Positions 1-5,324 of a stretch of 5,646 nt of DNA are shown here, piece by piece. A program made the position numbers and the translations under genes. The notes beneath the pieces are model-generated. The model ran no database searches, was not told the origin of the DNA, and saw only the letters and a program-made list of their open reading frames with translations. Positions within the stretch are counted from its first letter, which is position 1. Each line of letters begins with the position of its first letter. This DNA comes from Flavobacteriales bacterium. GTDB taxonomy: Bacteria > Bacteroidota > Bacteroidia > Flavobacteriales_F > PHOS-HE28. Location of the stretch: assembly GCA_020854015.1 (NCBI GenBank), contig JADZGG010000009.1, positions 1 through 5,646 of the forward strand, given 5' to 3'.

Positions 1-332
1 GCGCGTCGCTTCTTCTTCACTTTCCATGGCCCGAGCACGGTGCCTGAGAGCTTCTTCACCAACTTCTTCCTGTAGTGATCGGGGTGACGGTGGGTGAAGA
101 TGTGCGTGGCGTTCGCCTTGATGCTGTCGATCTCTGAAGCCGGGTACTGCATGTAGCCGAACGCTCCGGACTTGTACGGGAAGTCCACATAGACATCGAG
201 CGCGCCATCGGTCATGTACAGCCCGCAGTTGCCGATGAAGCGCACCGTGATCGCACCGGACTGGGCGAAGCTGGCGCTTGTGATCAGCAAAAGCAGAAGA
301 ACAAGGCGGGTGCGCAGGAACTGTTCGAACAT
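1..332 (-). CDS. Exported metallo-beta-lactamase-fold hydrolase (C-terminus beyond window)
   Basis: The gene starts at ATG 332-330 on the minus strand and runs off the left edge; 110 residues are visible without a stop. Residues 1-23 form a signal peptide: charged start, a leucine-rich core at about 10-17, and a likely cut after Ser-Phe-Ala23. The mature start (about 27-60) reads like the first beta-strands of the fold, with RFIGNCGLYMTDG then a VYVDFP segment. Residues 80-86 are THRHPDH, matching the HxHxDH zinc-binding motif (His81, His83, Asp85, His86). This resembles UlaG-like or RNase Z-like MBL proteins, which bind one or two metals and hydrolyse various substrates. The substrate cannot be read from this fragment. 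The signal peptide places it in the periplasm or outside the cell. It is divergent from the gene at 522. No Shine-Dalgarno is seen. The fold call is fairly firm; the specific function is unknown. Confidence 0.8.
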   Translation of the reverse strand, partial: MFEQFLRTRLVLLLLLITSASFAQSGAITVRFIGNCGLYMTDGALDVYVDFPYKSGAFGYMQYPASEIDSIKANATHIFTHRHPDHYRKKLVKKLSGTVLGPWKVKKKRR

Positions 333-404
333 GGGTGCGTTACGTTGGTTGTTGGACCCGAGAAGCGGTGTGGATAGCTCGATGCCTTCGTCCGGAAAGG
401 TGGG

Positions 405-412
405 CCAACATA
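405..412 (-). promoter_or_regulatory. Possible -7 promoter element for the MBL-fold gene
   Basis: Read on the minus strand the bases are TATGTTGG, fitting a TAnnTTG-type Bacteroidota -7 element. It would give a leader of roughly 65-70 nt before ATG 332. No TTG at the usual -33 spacing was found, so this is tentative. Confidence 0.3.
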
Positions 413-429
413 CGGATGAAGCGAGGAAA

Positions 430-451
430 GGCGCGCGCATTCTGACGCGCC
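430..451. repeat. GC-rich inverted repeat in divergent promoter region
   Basis: GGCGCG at 430-435 is the exact reverse complement of CGCGCC at 446-451, with a 10-nt spacer. It lies between the two candidate -7 elements of the divergent genes (405-412 minus and 476-482 plus), so it could be a shared operator. In such GC-rich DNA a 6-bp arm can easily arise by chance. Confidence 0.3.
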
Positions 452-475
452 GGGCGGCGCCGATGCCGGGAACGG

Positions 476-482
476 TACCTTG
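476..482 (+). promoter_or_regulatory. Candidate -7 promoter element (TACCTTG) for the SDR-like gene
   Basis: TACCTTG is the same core as in the boxes at 3217-3223 and 4514-4520. It would start transcription near 487 and give a leader of about 35 nt before ATG 522. It also overlaps the upstream in-frame TTG at 480, which argues against that TTG being the start codon. No clear -33 TTG was found. Confidence 0.45.
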
Positions 483-521
483 GCCGCTCGCCTTCGCCCT
501 TTTGGCTTCGGTGTGGAAAGC

Positions 522-1175
522 ATGGGAAAGAAGATCATCCTCACCGGGGCCACGGGCTATGTGGGGGAAGGCGTATTGTTGGAGTGCCTGGCGCACCCGT
601 CCATCGATGCGGTGCTCGTCGTGGGTCGCAAGGCGTGCGGCGTGGTACACCCGAAGGTGAAGGAGCTACTGGTGAAGGACTTCTTCTCCATGGAGACCGT
701 CAAGGACCAACTGCGCGGCTACGACGCCTGCTTCTTCTGCGCGGGCACCAGCTCCGTGGGCATGAACGAGGCCGATTACACGCGTGCCACCTACGACACC
801 ACGATCGCCTTCGCGAAAGCGGTGCTGGCCGCCTCACCGGGCATGCAGTTCAACTACGTTTCCGGCGCGGCCACCGATGGCAGCGAACAGGGCCGCGTGA
901 TGTGGGCGCGGGTGAAGGGGCGCACGGAGAACGAGATCGGCCGCCTCGGCTTCAAGCAGAGCTACAACTTCAGGCCAGGGTTCATGAAGCCAAGCCCGGG
1001 TCAACACCGCCCGAAGACCTGGCAACGGATGCTGGTCCCCATCGTGGCCCTGCTGATGCCGCGCCTCGGCTCCACCATGAAGGAGATGGGACTGGCCATG
1101 ATCAACAGCGTGCTGAAAGGCTACCCCATGCGGACCTTGGAGGTGAAGGACATCAAGACATTGGCGCAGGCGTAG
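522..1175 (+). CDS. Atypical SDR / NAD(P)-binding Rossmann-fold protein, epimerase-like
   Basis: A 217-residue cytosolic protein. The N-terminus is a Rossmann strand followed by GATGYVG (residues 9-15), the GxxGxxG dinucleotide-binding loop. CAGTSS (73-78) sits where SDR proteins have the NAG-type motif, and YVSGAATDG (112-120) supplies the usual active-site serine, Ser114. The SDR YxxxK pair is altered: the aligned segment MWARVKGRTEN has Trp128 where tyrosine is expected, with Lys132 kept. RPGFMKP (151-157) resembles the RPG segment of NAD-dependent epimerase/dehydratase relatives. The length suits small atypical SDRs of the NAD(P)H-binding / HTATIP2-like kind. The missing tyrosine makes classical dehydrogenase chemistry doubtful; substrate and reaction are unknown. 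ATG 522 is preferred because MGKKIILTGATG is the normal family start and the 14 residues from TTG 480 look unrelated. GGAAAG lies just before the ATG, too close for a convincing Shine-Dalgarno. Confidence 0.85.
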   Translation: MGKKIILTGATGYVGEGVLLECLAHPSIDAVLVVGRKACGVVHPKVKELLVKDFFSMETVKDQLRGYDACFFCAGTSSVGMNEADYTRATYDTTIAFAKAVLAASPGMQFNYVSGAATDGSEQGRVMWARVKGRTENEIGRLGFKQSYNFRPGFMKPSPGQHRPKTWQRMLVPIVALLMPRLGSTMKEMGLAMINSVLKGYPMRTLEVKDIKTLAQA

Positions 1176-1293
1176 GTCCGCAGAAAGGGACGAGCCTGCG
1201 CACAGCGCACACTTCGGAGGCGCAACATCGGTCCGTTGGGCCAATGGACAGGATCAGGACCCTGACCGACGCATGTCGATCGCGATGCGCTGT
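1176..1293. other. Convergent intergenic gap with weak hairpin
   Basis: This 118-nt gap separates the stop codons of two convergent genes. The only structure seen is a 7-bp imperfect stem, 1232-1238 against 1242-1248 (one G-T pair), with a 3-nt loop. No T-tract follows on either strand, so it is not a typical intrinsic terminator. No small gene is supported. Confidence 0.4.
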
Positions 1294-2184
1294 TCAGTGC
1301 ACGACCACCACCACCCGGAAGCCCACCTCGGGCGACGGGCCATTGAAGGCCATCAAGCTTTCGTTGCGCACATCGTAACCGGGGCTGCGCCAGCTGCCTC
1401 CCGCGGCTTGGCCGGGCTCGGCGAGCATCTCGGCCACGTTGCCGTTCATGTTGTACAGGCCGAAGTCGTTCGGCGAGTAAGCGTGCACGGGCGCGGTGAT
1501 GGCCGCGTTGTCCGAATAAGAACCAGCGACACCCATCAGGTTCACCGGGTGTTCCACCACTACCAACACATTGCCGCTCACCGGATCACGGCGTACATTC
1601 TCGTCGCCCACTTGCCGGTAGTTAGCAAGCGTGCAACCTTTCACATTGCGGAGTGCCGGACCACCCCATGCATATGTGGCTTTGTGATGCCCACCATTGG
1701 CGGCGTACCACCATTCGGTGCGGGAGGGCAACCGCACTTCGTACTTCGCTGCCCCGGCCTCCTTGTTCAGTTCGTTCTGCAACCATTGGCAATACGCCAA
1801 GGCACCTTCCCGGCTCACGTTCACCACCGGATAGTTGGTGTAGGCCGGATGGGTGTGATAATGCGTTTCATAGGGTTCTACGCCGGCTCCGACCAGTGCC
1901 CATTGTTTCGGGTCCGGCATCGCGACCTTCAGTGCAGCTTCATCGCCGCTTGCGCGCAACGCATCCACGAAAGCCATGTAGTCGCCATTGCTCACCTCGG
2001 TGCCGGAGATCATGAATCCGCTAACCTGCACTTCATCGGCGTCGGTCTTCAAGACACCCGCAGGCACGCTGGCGAACTTATCGCGGAAGGCCTTGGGCAG
2101 ATCCGGTGCATCCGGCTTGTTGCCTGTGAATGCGAAGAGCGGGGCCACGGCCAACACGGCCAATACACGTGTGATGGTTTTCAT
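1294..2184 (-). CDS. Exported SUMF1/FGE-sulfatase-fold protein, probably non-catalytic
   Basis: A 296-residue protein. Residues 1-20 form a signal peptide (MKTITR, then a hydrophobic run to about 19). The rest is a formylglycine-generating-enzyme (SUMF1) fold: GFMISGTEVSNGDYMAFV (56-73), YPVVNVSREGALAYCQWL (118-135), YEVRLPSRTEWWYAANGG (148-165), YAWGG (171-175), NDFGLYNMNGNVAEM (239-253), GGSWRSPGYDVRN (262-274) and GFRVVV (288-293). True formylglycine-generating enzymes need two cysteines near the C-terminus. Here the only cysteines are 132 and 184, so sulfatase activation is unlikely. Bacteroidota use the same fold in the gliding/T9SS lipoproteins GldJ and GldK, but no lipobox is visible and I would not name it as either. 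It lies 70 nt downstream of the T9SS-cargo gene on the same strand, so co-transcription is possible. The unusual tail is five valines and a histidine. Confidence 0.85.
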   Translation of the reverse strand: MKTITRVLAVLAVAPLFAFTGNKPDAPDLPKAFRDKFASVPAGVLKTDADEVQVSGFMISGTEVSNGDYMAFVDALRASGDEAALKVAMPDPKQWALVGAGVEPYETHYHTHPAYTNYPVVNVSREGALAYCQWLQNELNKEAGAAKYEVRLPSRTEWWYAANGGHHKATYAWGGPALRNVKGCTLANYRQVGDENVRRDPVSGNVLVVVEHPVNLMGVAGSYSDNAAITAPVHAYSPNDFGLYNMNGNVAEMLAEPGQAAGGSWRSPGYDVRNESLMAFNGPSPEVGFRVVVVVH

Positions 2185-2196
2185 GTGCGGTGGGAT

Positions 2197-2248
2197 CGGT
2201 CAGGTGAAGCTAACGGAATTGGGTGCGGATCAGTACGTCCCCTGACCG
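2197..2248. repeat. 8-bp inverted repeat between the T9SS-cargo and SUMF1-fold genes
   Basis: CGGTCAGG at 2197-2204 is the exact reverse complement of CCTGACCG at 2241-2248, with a 36-nt spacer. It occupies most of the 70-nt gap between the two minus-strand genes. It has no T-tract. It could be a transcript stem affecting passage between the genes, or chance. Confidence 0.35.
2206..2212 (-). promoter_or_regulatory. Weak -7-like element before the SUMF1-fold gene
   Basis: The minus strand reads TAGCTTC, a degenerate TAnnTT element 21 nt before ATG 2184. It would allow the SUMF1-fold gene its own promoter as well as read-through from the T9SS-cargo gene. It matches the stronger boxes in this window only partly. 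Confidence 0.25.
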
Positions 2249-2254
2249 CGTTCT

Positions 2255-3130
2255 TCACTCCTTCACCCACCGCACCACGCTCCGCTCTCCGTCTCCATTC
2301 CTCACGCTTACCAGAAAGAGGCCCGGCGCCAACTGGCGCGTGTCCACCATCGGCCGAAGCTCGTTGGTGCGTTGAACAAGCACGCAACGCCCCGCAGCAT
2401 CGAAGAGCTCAATGGCATGTGCACCGTTCGGCAGGGACAGGGTGAACTGATCGGTGCCTGGATTCGGGAAAGCACCCACGTTGAGCGCTTCGTTCTCGTT
2501 CACGGCCAGCGTGAAGTCGCACGGATGCCATGGATACCGGCCATCGATCTGTCCGAGCGAGTCGTCCGTGTAGCAGACCATGCCGGTCGTCGTGAAGTCG
2601 ACAAGCAAGGTCTCCATGGGGCGCAGGTAGTAGTAACCAAAGCCGATGCGTTCCCACAGCGTATCCACCACACCCATCACAACCGGCTCCTCCACCACCA
2701 CGTAACGCAGCGGCAACCCGGCCACCACAGCGGTCCCGGTATCCAACACATCAAAACGGGCAGGCGCCGGGAAATGCGGCACGTCCCAGTGATCGCCCGG
2801 TGCAGCGCCGTACCACGCCAACGTATCAAAGGTCTGGGAGGCTTCATCCCAGAGTTCGATCAGGTCGCCTTGCCCGTGGGTGATGATCGGCATGTCCTGG
2901 AAGCTGAAGGGGGTGCCGAAAGGGAAGATGGGCTCACAGGCCTGGACCAATTGGTTGATCCGCTGGCACGGAAGGCCACCCACCACGGTATCCCCGCTAT
3001 ACCAGGCACGGCGGACACCGTTGGCTTGAAGCGAATAGAAATTGAAGAGCCATTCCGCGCCCGGCGCACACCAGCTCTGCCCTTGTACGCAGTTGGCAAA
3101 CAGCGTCAGGAGGAGTAGTGTTTTCCGCAT
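2255..3130 (-). CDS. Secreted protein with T9SS type A C-terminal sorting domain
   Basis: A 291-residue protein. Residues 1-18 are a signal peptide (MRKTLLLLTLFANCVQGQ) for export to the periplasm. The body, about 19-210, is rich in aromatic residues and predicted beta-structure (for example GFGYYYLRP at 163-171) and matches no domain I recognise. It holds several cysteines (21, 55, 65, 186, 204) that could form disulfides outside the cytoplasm. Residues 219-291 are a type A T9SS sorting domain: GAFPNPGTDQFTLSLP, IELFDAAGRCV, a Leu-Ala-Pro-Gly turn at 267-270, then LFLVSVRNGDGERSVVRWVKE. Such domains direct passage through the outer membrane and are usually removed as the protein is attached to the surface or released. 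ATG 3130 is chosen because the signal peptide begins there; the 43 in-frame residues upstream look non-coding and cross the divergent promoter region. Function of the body is unknown. Confidence 0.88.
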   Translation of the reverse strand: MRKTLLLLTLFANCVQGQSWCAPGAEWLFNFYSLQANGVRRAWYSGDTVVGGLPCQRINQLVQACEPIFPFGTPFSFQDMPIITHGQGDLIELWDEASQTFDTLAWYGAAPGDHWDVPHFPAPARFDVLDTGTAVVAGLPLRYVVVEEPVVMGVVDTLWERIGFGYYYLRPMETLLVDFTTTGMVCYTDDSLGQIDGRYPWHPCDFTLAVNENEALNVGAFPNPGTDQFTLSLPNGAHAIELFDAAGRCVLVQRTNELRPMVDTRQLAPGLFLVSVRNGDGERSVVRWVKE

Positions 3131-3137
3131 GTTGTGT

Positions 3138-3144
3138 GAATGTA
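3138..3144 (-). promoter_or_regulatory. Possible -7 element for the T9SS-cargo gene
   Basis: The minus strand reads TACATTC, ending 7 nt before ATG 3130. If used, the leader would be only a few nucleotides. The match to TAnnTTTG is partial, and the nearest upstream TTG is too close (11 nt) for a -33 element. Confidence 0.3.
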
Positions 3145-3177
3145 CCCGAAAGACGCAAGAGCTCCCTTGGATGCTGC

Positions 3178-3208
3178 CCGGCTCTTCCACGGATCTCCTC
3201 AGAGCCGG
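3178..3208. repeat. Perfect 8-bp inverted repeat abutting the serine hydrolase promoter box
   Basis: CCGGCTCT at 3178-3185 is the exact reverse complement of AGAGCCGG at 3201-3208, with a 15-nt spacer. The right arm ends one base before the 15-nt box at 3209. It sits between two divergent genes, so an operator acting on one or both is plausible. There is no T-tract to suggest a terminator. Confidence 0.45.
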
Positions 3209-3223
3209 CCACACCCTACCTTG
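3209..3223 (+). promoter_or_regulatory. Shared 15-nt promoter box, copy 1 (serine hydrolase gene)
   Basis: CCACACCCTACCTTG is identical to the box at 4506-4520. Its core TACCTTG (3217-3223) resembles the Bacteroidota -7 element TAnnTTTG. The core ends 5 nt before ATG 3229, so transcription should start at or very near the start codon. No -33 TTG was found upstream; that region is filled by the inverted repeat 3178-3208. Confidence 0.6.
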
Positions 3224-3228
3224 GAACA

Positions 3229-4467
3229 ATGATGCCTTTCCGAAAAGTCCTGATCGCATTCGTCATCCTAACGTTCGTTTCGTGCAACACAGCCACCAAG
3301 CCCAACGAGAACGATGCCCTGGTGCAGGAGTTGACCGATTCACTCGTGTTCCTGAGCAAGACCGCCGACTTCAATGGCTTCGGGGTAGCGGTCGTGGGCC
3401 CACAGGGCGTGCTTTACACGAACGGCTTCGGTATGGCCGATATGTCGAAGGGCATTCCCTACACGGAACGCACGGTGCAGCCCATTGCCTCGATCTCGAA
3501 GACCTTCATCGGCCTCGCCGTGCTGAAGGCACAAGAGCTCGGCAAGCTGAAGCTGGATGATCCCGTGTCCAAGTTCCTGCCCTTCCCCGTTGTGAACCCG
3601 CACCATCCCCAGTTGCCGATCACGGTGCGGCACTTGGTCACACACACCTCCACCCTCCTCGATAAAGAGAACTACTTGTTCCGCTCGTGGATCCTGCGCG
3701 ACACGGCGAACCTGGCACAGAACCTTGCGCTTGACATCGGGGAATGCCGCTTCAGTGCTCCCACCACCGCTGTATCCATGGAGGAGTTCCTGCGACGCTA
3801 CCTATCGCCGGATGGCCCTTGGTACAGCGACAGTGCTTTCGCGGACCTGAAGCCCGGAGAACGCTTCGACTACTCCAACATCGGGGCCACGCTCGCGGCC
3901 TTGGTGGTGGAAAAGGCGACCGGCATGCCGTTCGATGCGTTCACGAAGCGGTACATCCTTGACCCGCTGGAGATGCGCTCATCCACGTGGCATGGAGAGA
4001 ACTTGGCAGCTACCGCCATCTCGTGCTTGTACCGGACCCGCACCGAAGCCTTTCCGCGCTATTACTGCGCCACCTACCCCGACGGCGGCATGGTCACGAG
4101 CAGCAGCGATTTCGGGAAGTACATGGCCGAACTGGTGCGGGGCTACCGTGGCGAAGGCACGATCCTGAGCAAGGCGAGCTACACCGAGTACTTCCGCGAG
4201 CAACTGGCCGACTCCAACTTCGTTGATCGCGCCACAGGCCCGTTCACCGACGAGCACAACATGGGCATTACCATCGGCTTCGACTCGGTGGTGCACTTCG
4301 GCCATACGGGCGGCGATCCGGGGCTCTTCTCCATGTTCTTCGTGGAGCGCGAGACCGGACTCGGACGGTACATGATCGCGAACACGGACATGGAGGGTTG
4401 GGAGCACCACAAGCAGGTTTGGGAATTGCTCGGCCGGTATGCGGTGAAGTTGGGCGCGGTTCGGTAA
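3229..4467 (+). CDS. Lipoprotein-like serine hydrolase, beta-lactamase class C / PBP-like family
   Basis: A 412-residue protein. The N-terminus MMPFRKVLIAFVILTFVSC is a lipoprotein-type signal with the likely lipidated residue Cys19, followed by a polar stretch to about 30. All three motifs of SxxK serine enzymes are present: SISK (88-91; nucleophile Ser88, base Lys91), YSN (215-217) and HTGG (359-362) in place of KTG. HLVTHTS (135-141) and PDGGMVTSSSDFGKYM (284-299) are further family landmarks. Relatives include esterases, D-amino-acid peptidases and class C beta-lactamases; HTG rather than KTG leans toward a hydrolase or esterase than a true beta-lactamase. Substrate is unknown. It should be anchored in the cell envelope. 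The start is ATG 3229, or ATG 3232 three bases later; the in-frame GTG 3118 is rejected because it lies upstream of the promoter box and would bury the signal peptide. The DUF4241 gene follows after 69 nt with its own box. Confidence 0.9.
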   Translation: MMPFRKVLIAFVILTFVSCNTATKPNENDALVQELTDSLVFLSKTADFNGFGVAVVGPQGVLYTNGFGMADMSKGIPYTERTVQPIASISKTFIGLAVLKAQELGKLKLDDPVSKFLPFPVVNPHHPQLPITVRHLVTHTSTLLDKENYLFRSWILRDTANLAQNLALDIGECRFSAPTTAVSMEEFLRRYLSPDGPWYSDSAFADLKPGERFDYSNIGATLAALVVEKATGMPFDAFTKRYILDPLEMRSSTWHGENLAATAISCLYRTRTEAFPRYYCATYPDGGMVTSSSDFGKYMAELVRGYRGEGTILSKASYTEYFREQLADSNFVDRATGPFTDEHNMGITIGFDSVVHFGHTGGDPGLFSMFFVERETGLGRYMIANTDMEGWEHHKQVWELLGRYAVKLGAVR

Positions 4468-4481
4468 CCTCGCCAGAGCGC

Positions 4482-4507
4482 GGTGCGATGACCATGGGAT
4501 CGGCACC
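4482..4507. repeat. Imperfect inverted repeat abutting the DUF4241 promoter box
   Basis: GGTGCGAT (4482-4489) pairs with ATC plus GCACC (4499-4507) with one bulged G at 4502 and a 9-nt loop. The right arm overlaps the first two bases of the 15-nt box at 4506. It could end the preceding transcript or bind a regulator; no T-tract follows. Confidence 0.35.
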
Positions 4508-4520
4508 ACACCCTACCTTG
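4506..4520 (+). promoter_or_regulatory. Shared 15-nt promoter box, copy 2 (DUF4241 gene)
   Basis: Identical over 15 nt to the box at 3209-3223. The TACCTTG core (4514-4520) ends 16 nt before ATG 4537, giving an expected leader of about 10 nt with no Shine-Dalgarno. It suggests the DUF4241 gene has its own promoter although the gap to the upstream gene is short. Confidence 0.6.
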
Positions 4521-4536
4521 TCGCTTTCCACGCACC

Positions 4537-5265
4537 ATGGGCCTCCGCGACCTTTTTAAGCGCAAGCCGGCAGCTGCGGCCAAACCGCCCTACACCCATT
4601 CCGGATTGTCCGAAGCGGACTATGGCCGCATCATCGGGGCCGATGCGGTCGAGGGCAAGGCGGTGACGCACGTGTCCATCGGCACAGTGAACCTGCCTAC
4701 CGGTCGCATTGTGGTGTGCGATCCGTTGGTGGTCCCCGGAACACCGGCCTTCGTGCGCTCGGTGCCGCCCGGCCGCTACCCGGTCAGGCTGCACTACGTG
4801 GACGAGGGCGAGTTCGGTGCGCGGATCGCCATCGCCACGCTGACCATCTCCAAGGAGCCCGCAGTGCACTACGAAATGGCCCTGAGGCCAGGCGACGAAC
4901 TGGCCGTGCTCGAAGAGCCAGGTGCCTACTTCGGCTTCCCGGTGGACGCCGGACTGGGTGGCTTTATGGACGAGGAAGTGGCCGCGCACTACCTCGCTTG
5001 GATCGACCGCTTCTACCAGGAGAGACCCGATGGTAACATCTACGACGACCATTTCGCGGCCGAGTTCGCCAAGACCGCCGAGCCTGGAACGCGCGATGGC
5101 GATTGGATCAATTATGCCTTTCCGGACCGCCCCGACCTGAACCTGACCATGTTCAGTTCCGGGTATGGCGACGGGGTCTACCCCTCCTATTGGGGCGTGA
5201 ACGAACACGGGGGCATCGTGTGCTTGGTCATCGACTTCCATGTAGCCTTGACCGAGGTCGAGTGA
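4537..5265 (+). CDS. DUF4241 domain-containing protein
   Basis: A 242-residue protein with no signal peptide, so probably cytosolic. The first 20 residues (MGLRDLFKRKPAAAAKPPYT) are basic and alanine/proline-rich, likely a flexible lead. The rest reads as one DUF4241 domain: GTVNLPTGRIVVCDPLVV (49-66), VPPGRYPVRLHY (76-87), ARIAIATLTISKEPAVHYEM (95-114), a DAGLGGFMDEE segment (137-147), and near the end MFSSGYGDGVYPSYWGVNEHGG (205-226) then a VIDFHVAL strand. The role of DUF4241 is not established to my knowledge, and no catalytic motif is evident. The start is fixed by the domain, and by the promoter box 16 nt upstream. It lies between the serine hydrolase and icmF genes on the same strand but has its own candidate promoter, so its neighbours say little about its job. 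The family call is from memory of the motif pattern. Confidence 0.78.
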   Translation: MGLRDLFKRKPAAAAKPPYTHSGLSEADYGRIIGADAVEGKAVTHVSIGTVNLPTGRIVVCDPLVVPGTPAFVRSVPPGRYPVRLHYVDEGEFGARIAIATLTISKEPAVHYEMALRPGDELAVLEEPGAYFGFPVDAGLGGFMDEEVAAHYLAWIDRFYQERPDGNIYDDHFAAEFAKTAEPGTRDGDWINYAFPDRPDLNLTMFSSGYGDGVYPSYWGVNEHGGIVCLVIDFHVALTEVE

Positions 5266-5280
5266 GGTCCGCGCCCCACC

Positions 5281-5318
5281 GGTAACTTCGCCCCTATCCC
5301 GGGCACCAGCCCGTTACC
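5281..5318 (+). promoter_or_regulatory. Possible promoter and leader structure before icmF
   Basis: TAACTTCG at 5283-5290 is a degenerate -7-like element 34 nt before ATG 5325. GGTAAC (5281-5286) and GTTACC (5313-5318) are inverted repeats, and CGGG/CCCG (5300-5303 and 5310-5313) could form a small hairpin inside. Arms are short, so both readings are tentative. Confidence 0.25.
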
Positions 5319-5324
5319 ATAGCC

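Noticed and set aside
1300..1316. ACC-type simple repeat
   Set aside because: It encodes the valine run at the C-terminus of the SUMF1-fold protein and is too short to call a microsatellite.
584..1378. Plus-strand 264-codon frame overlapping the SDR-like gene
   Set aside because: Arg/His/Gly-rich translation in another frame of a well-supported gene; it also runs into the opposite-strand SUMF1-fold gene.
1261..2248. CCTGACCG present at 1261-1268 and 2241-2248, flanking the SUMF1-fold gene
   Set aside because: An 8-nt direct match is expected by chance in 5.6 kb; there are no transposase or target-duplication features around it.
1273..2445. Long plus-strand open frame of 390 codons
   Set aside because: It lies antisense across the SUMF1-fold gene and the end of the T9SS-cargo gene, both of which have clear domains. 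Its translation is His/Arg-rich with no recognisable domain; long antisense frames are expected at this GC content.
2372..3118. Plus-strand open frame of 248 codons opposite the T9SS-cargo gene
   Set aside because: The minus strand encodes a signal peptide and a sorting domain; the plus-strand translation shows no domain or signal.
3118..3228. Upstream GTG start at 3118 for the serine hydrolase
   Set aside because: It would add 37 residues with no family similarity ahead of the lipoprotein signal and lies upstream of the promoter box.
4513..5241. Minus-strand open frame of 242 codons opposite the DUF4241 gene
   Set aside because: It is an almost exact shadow of the plus-strand gene, starts inside it, and has no recognisable domain.
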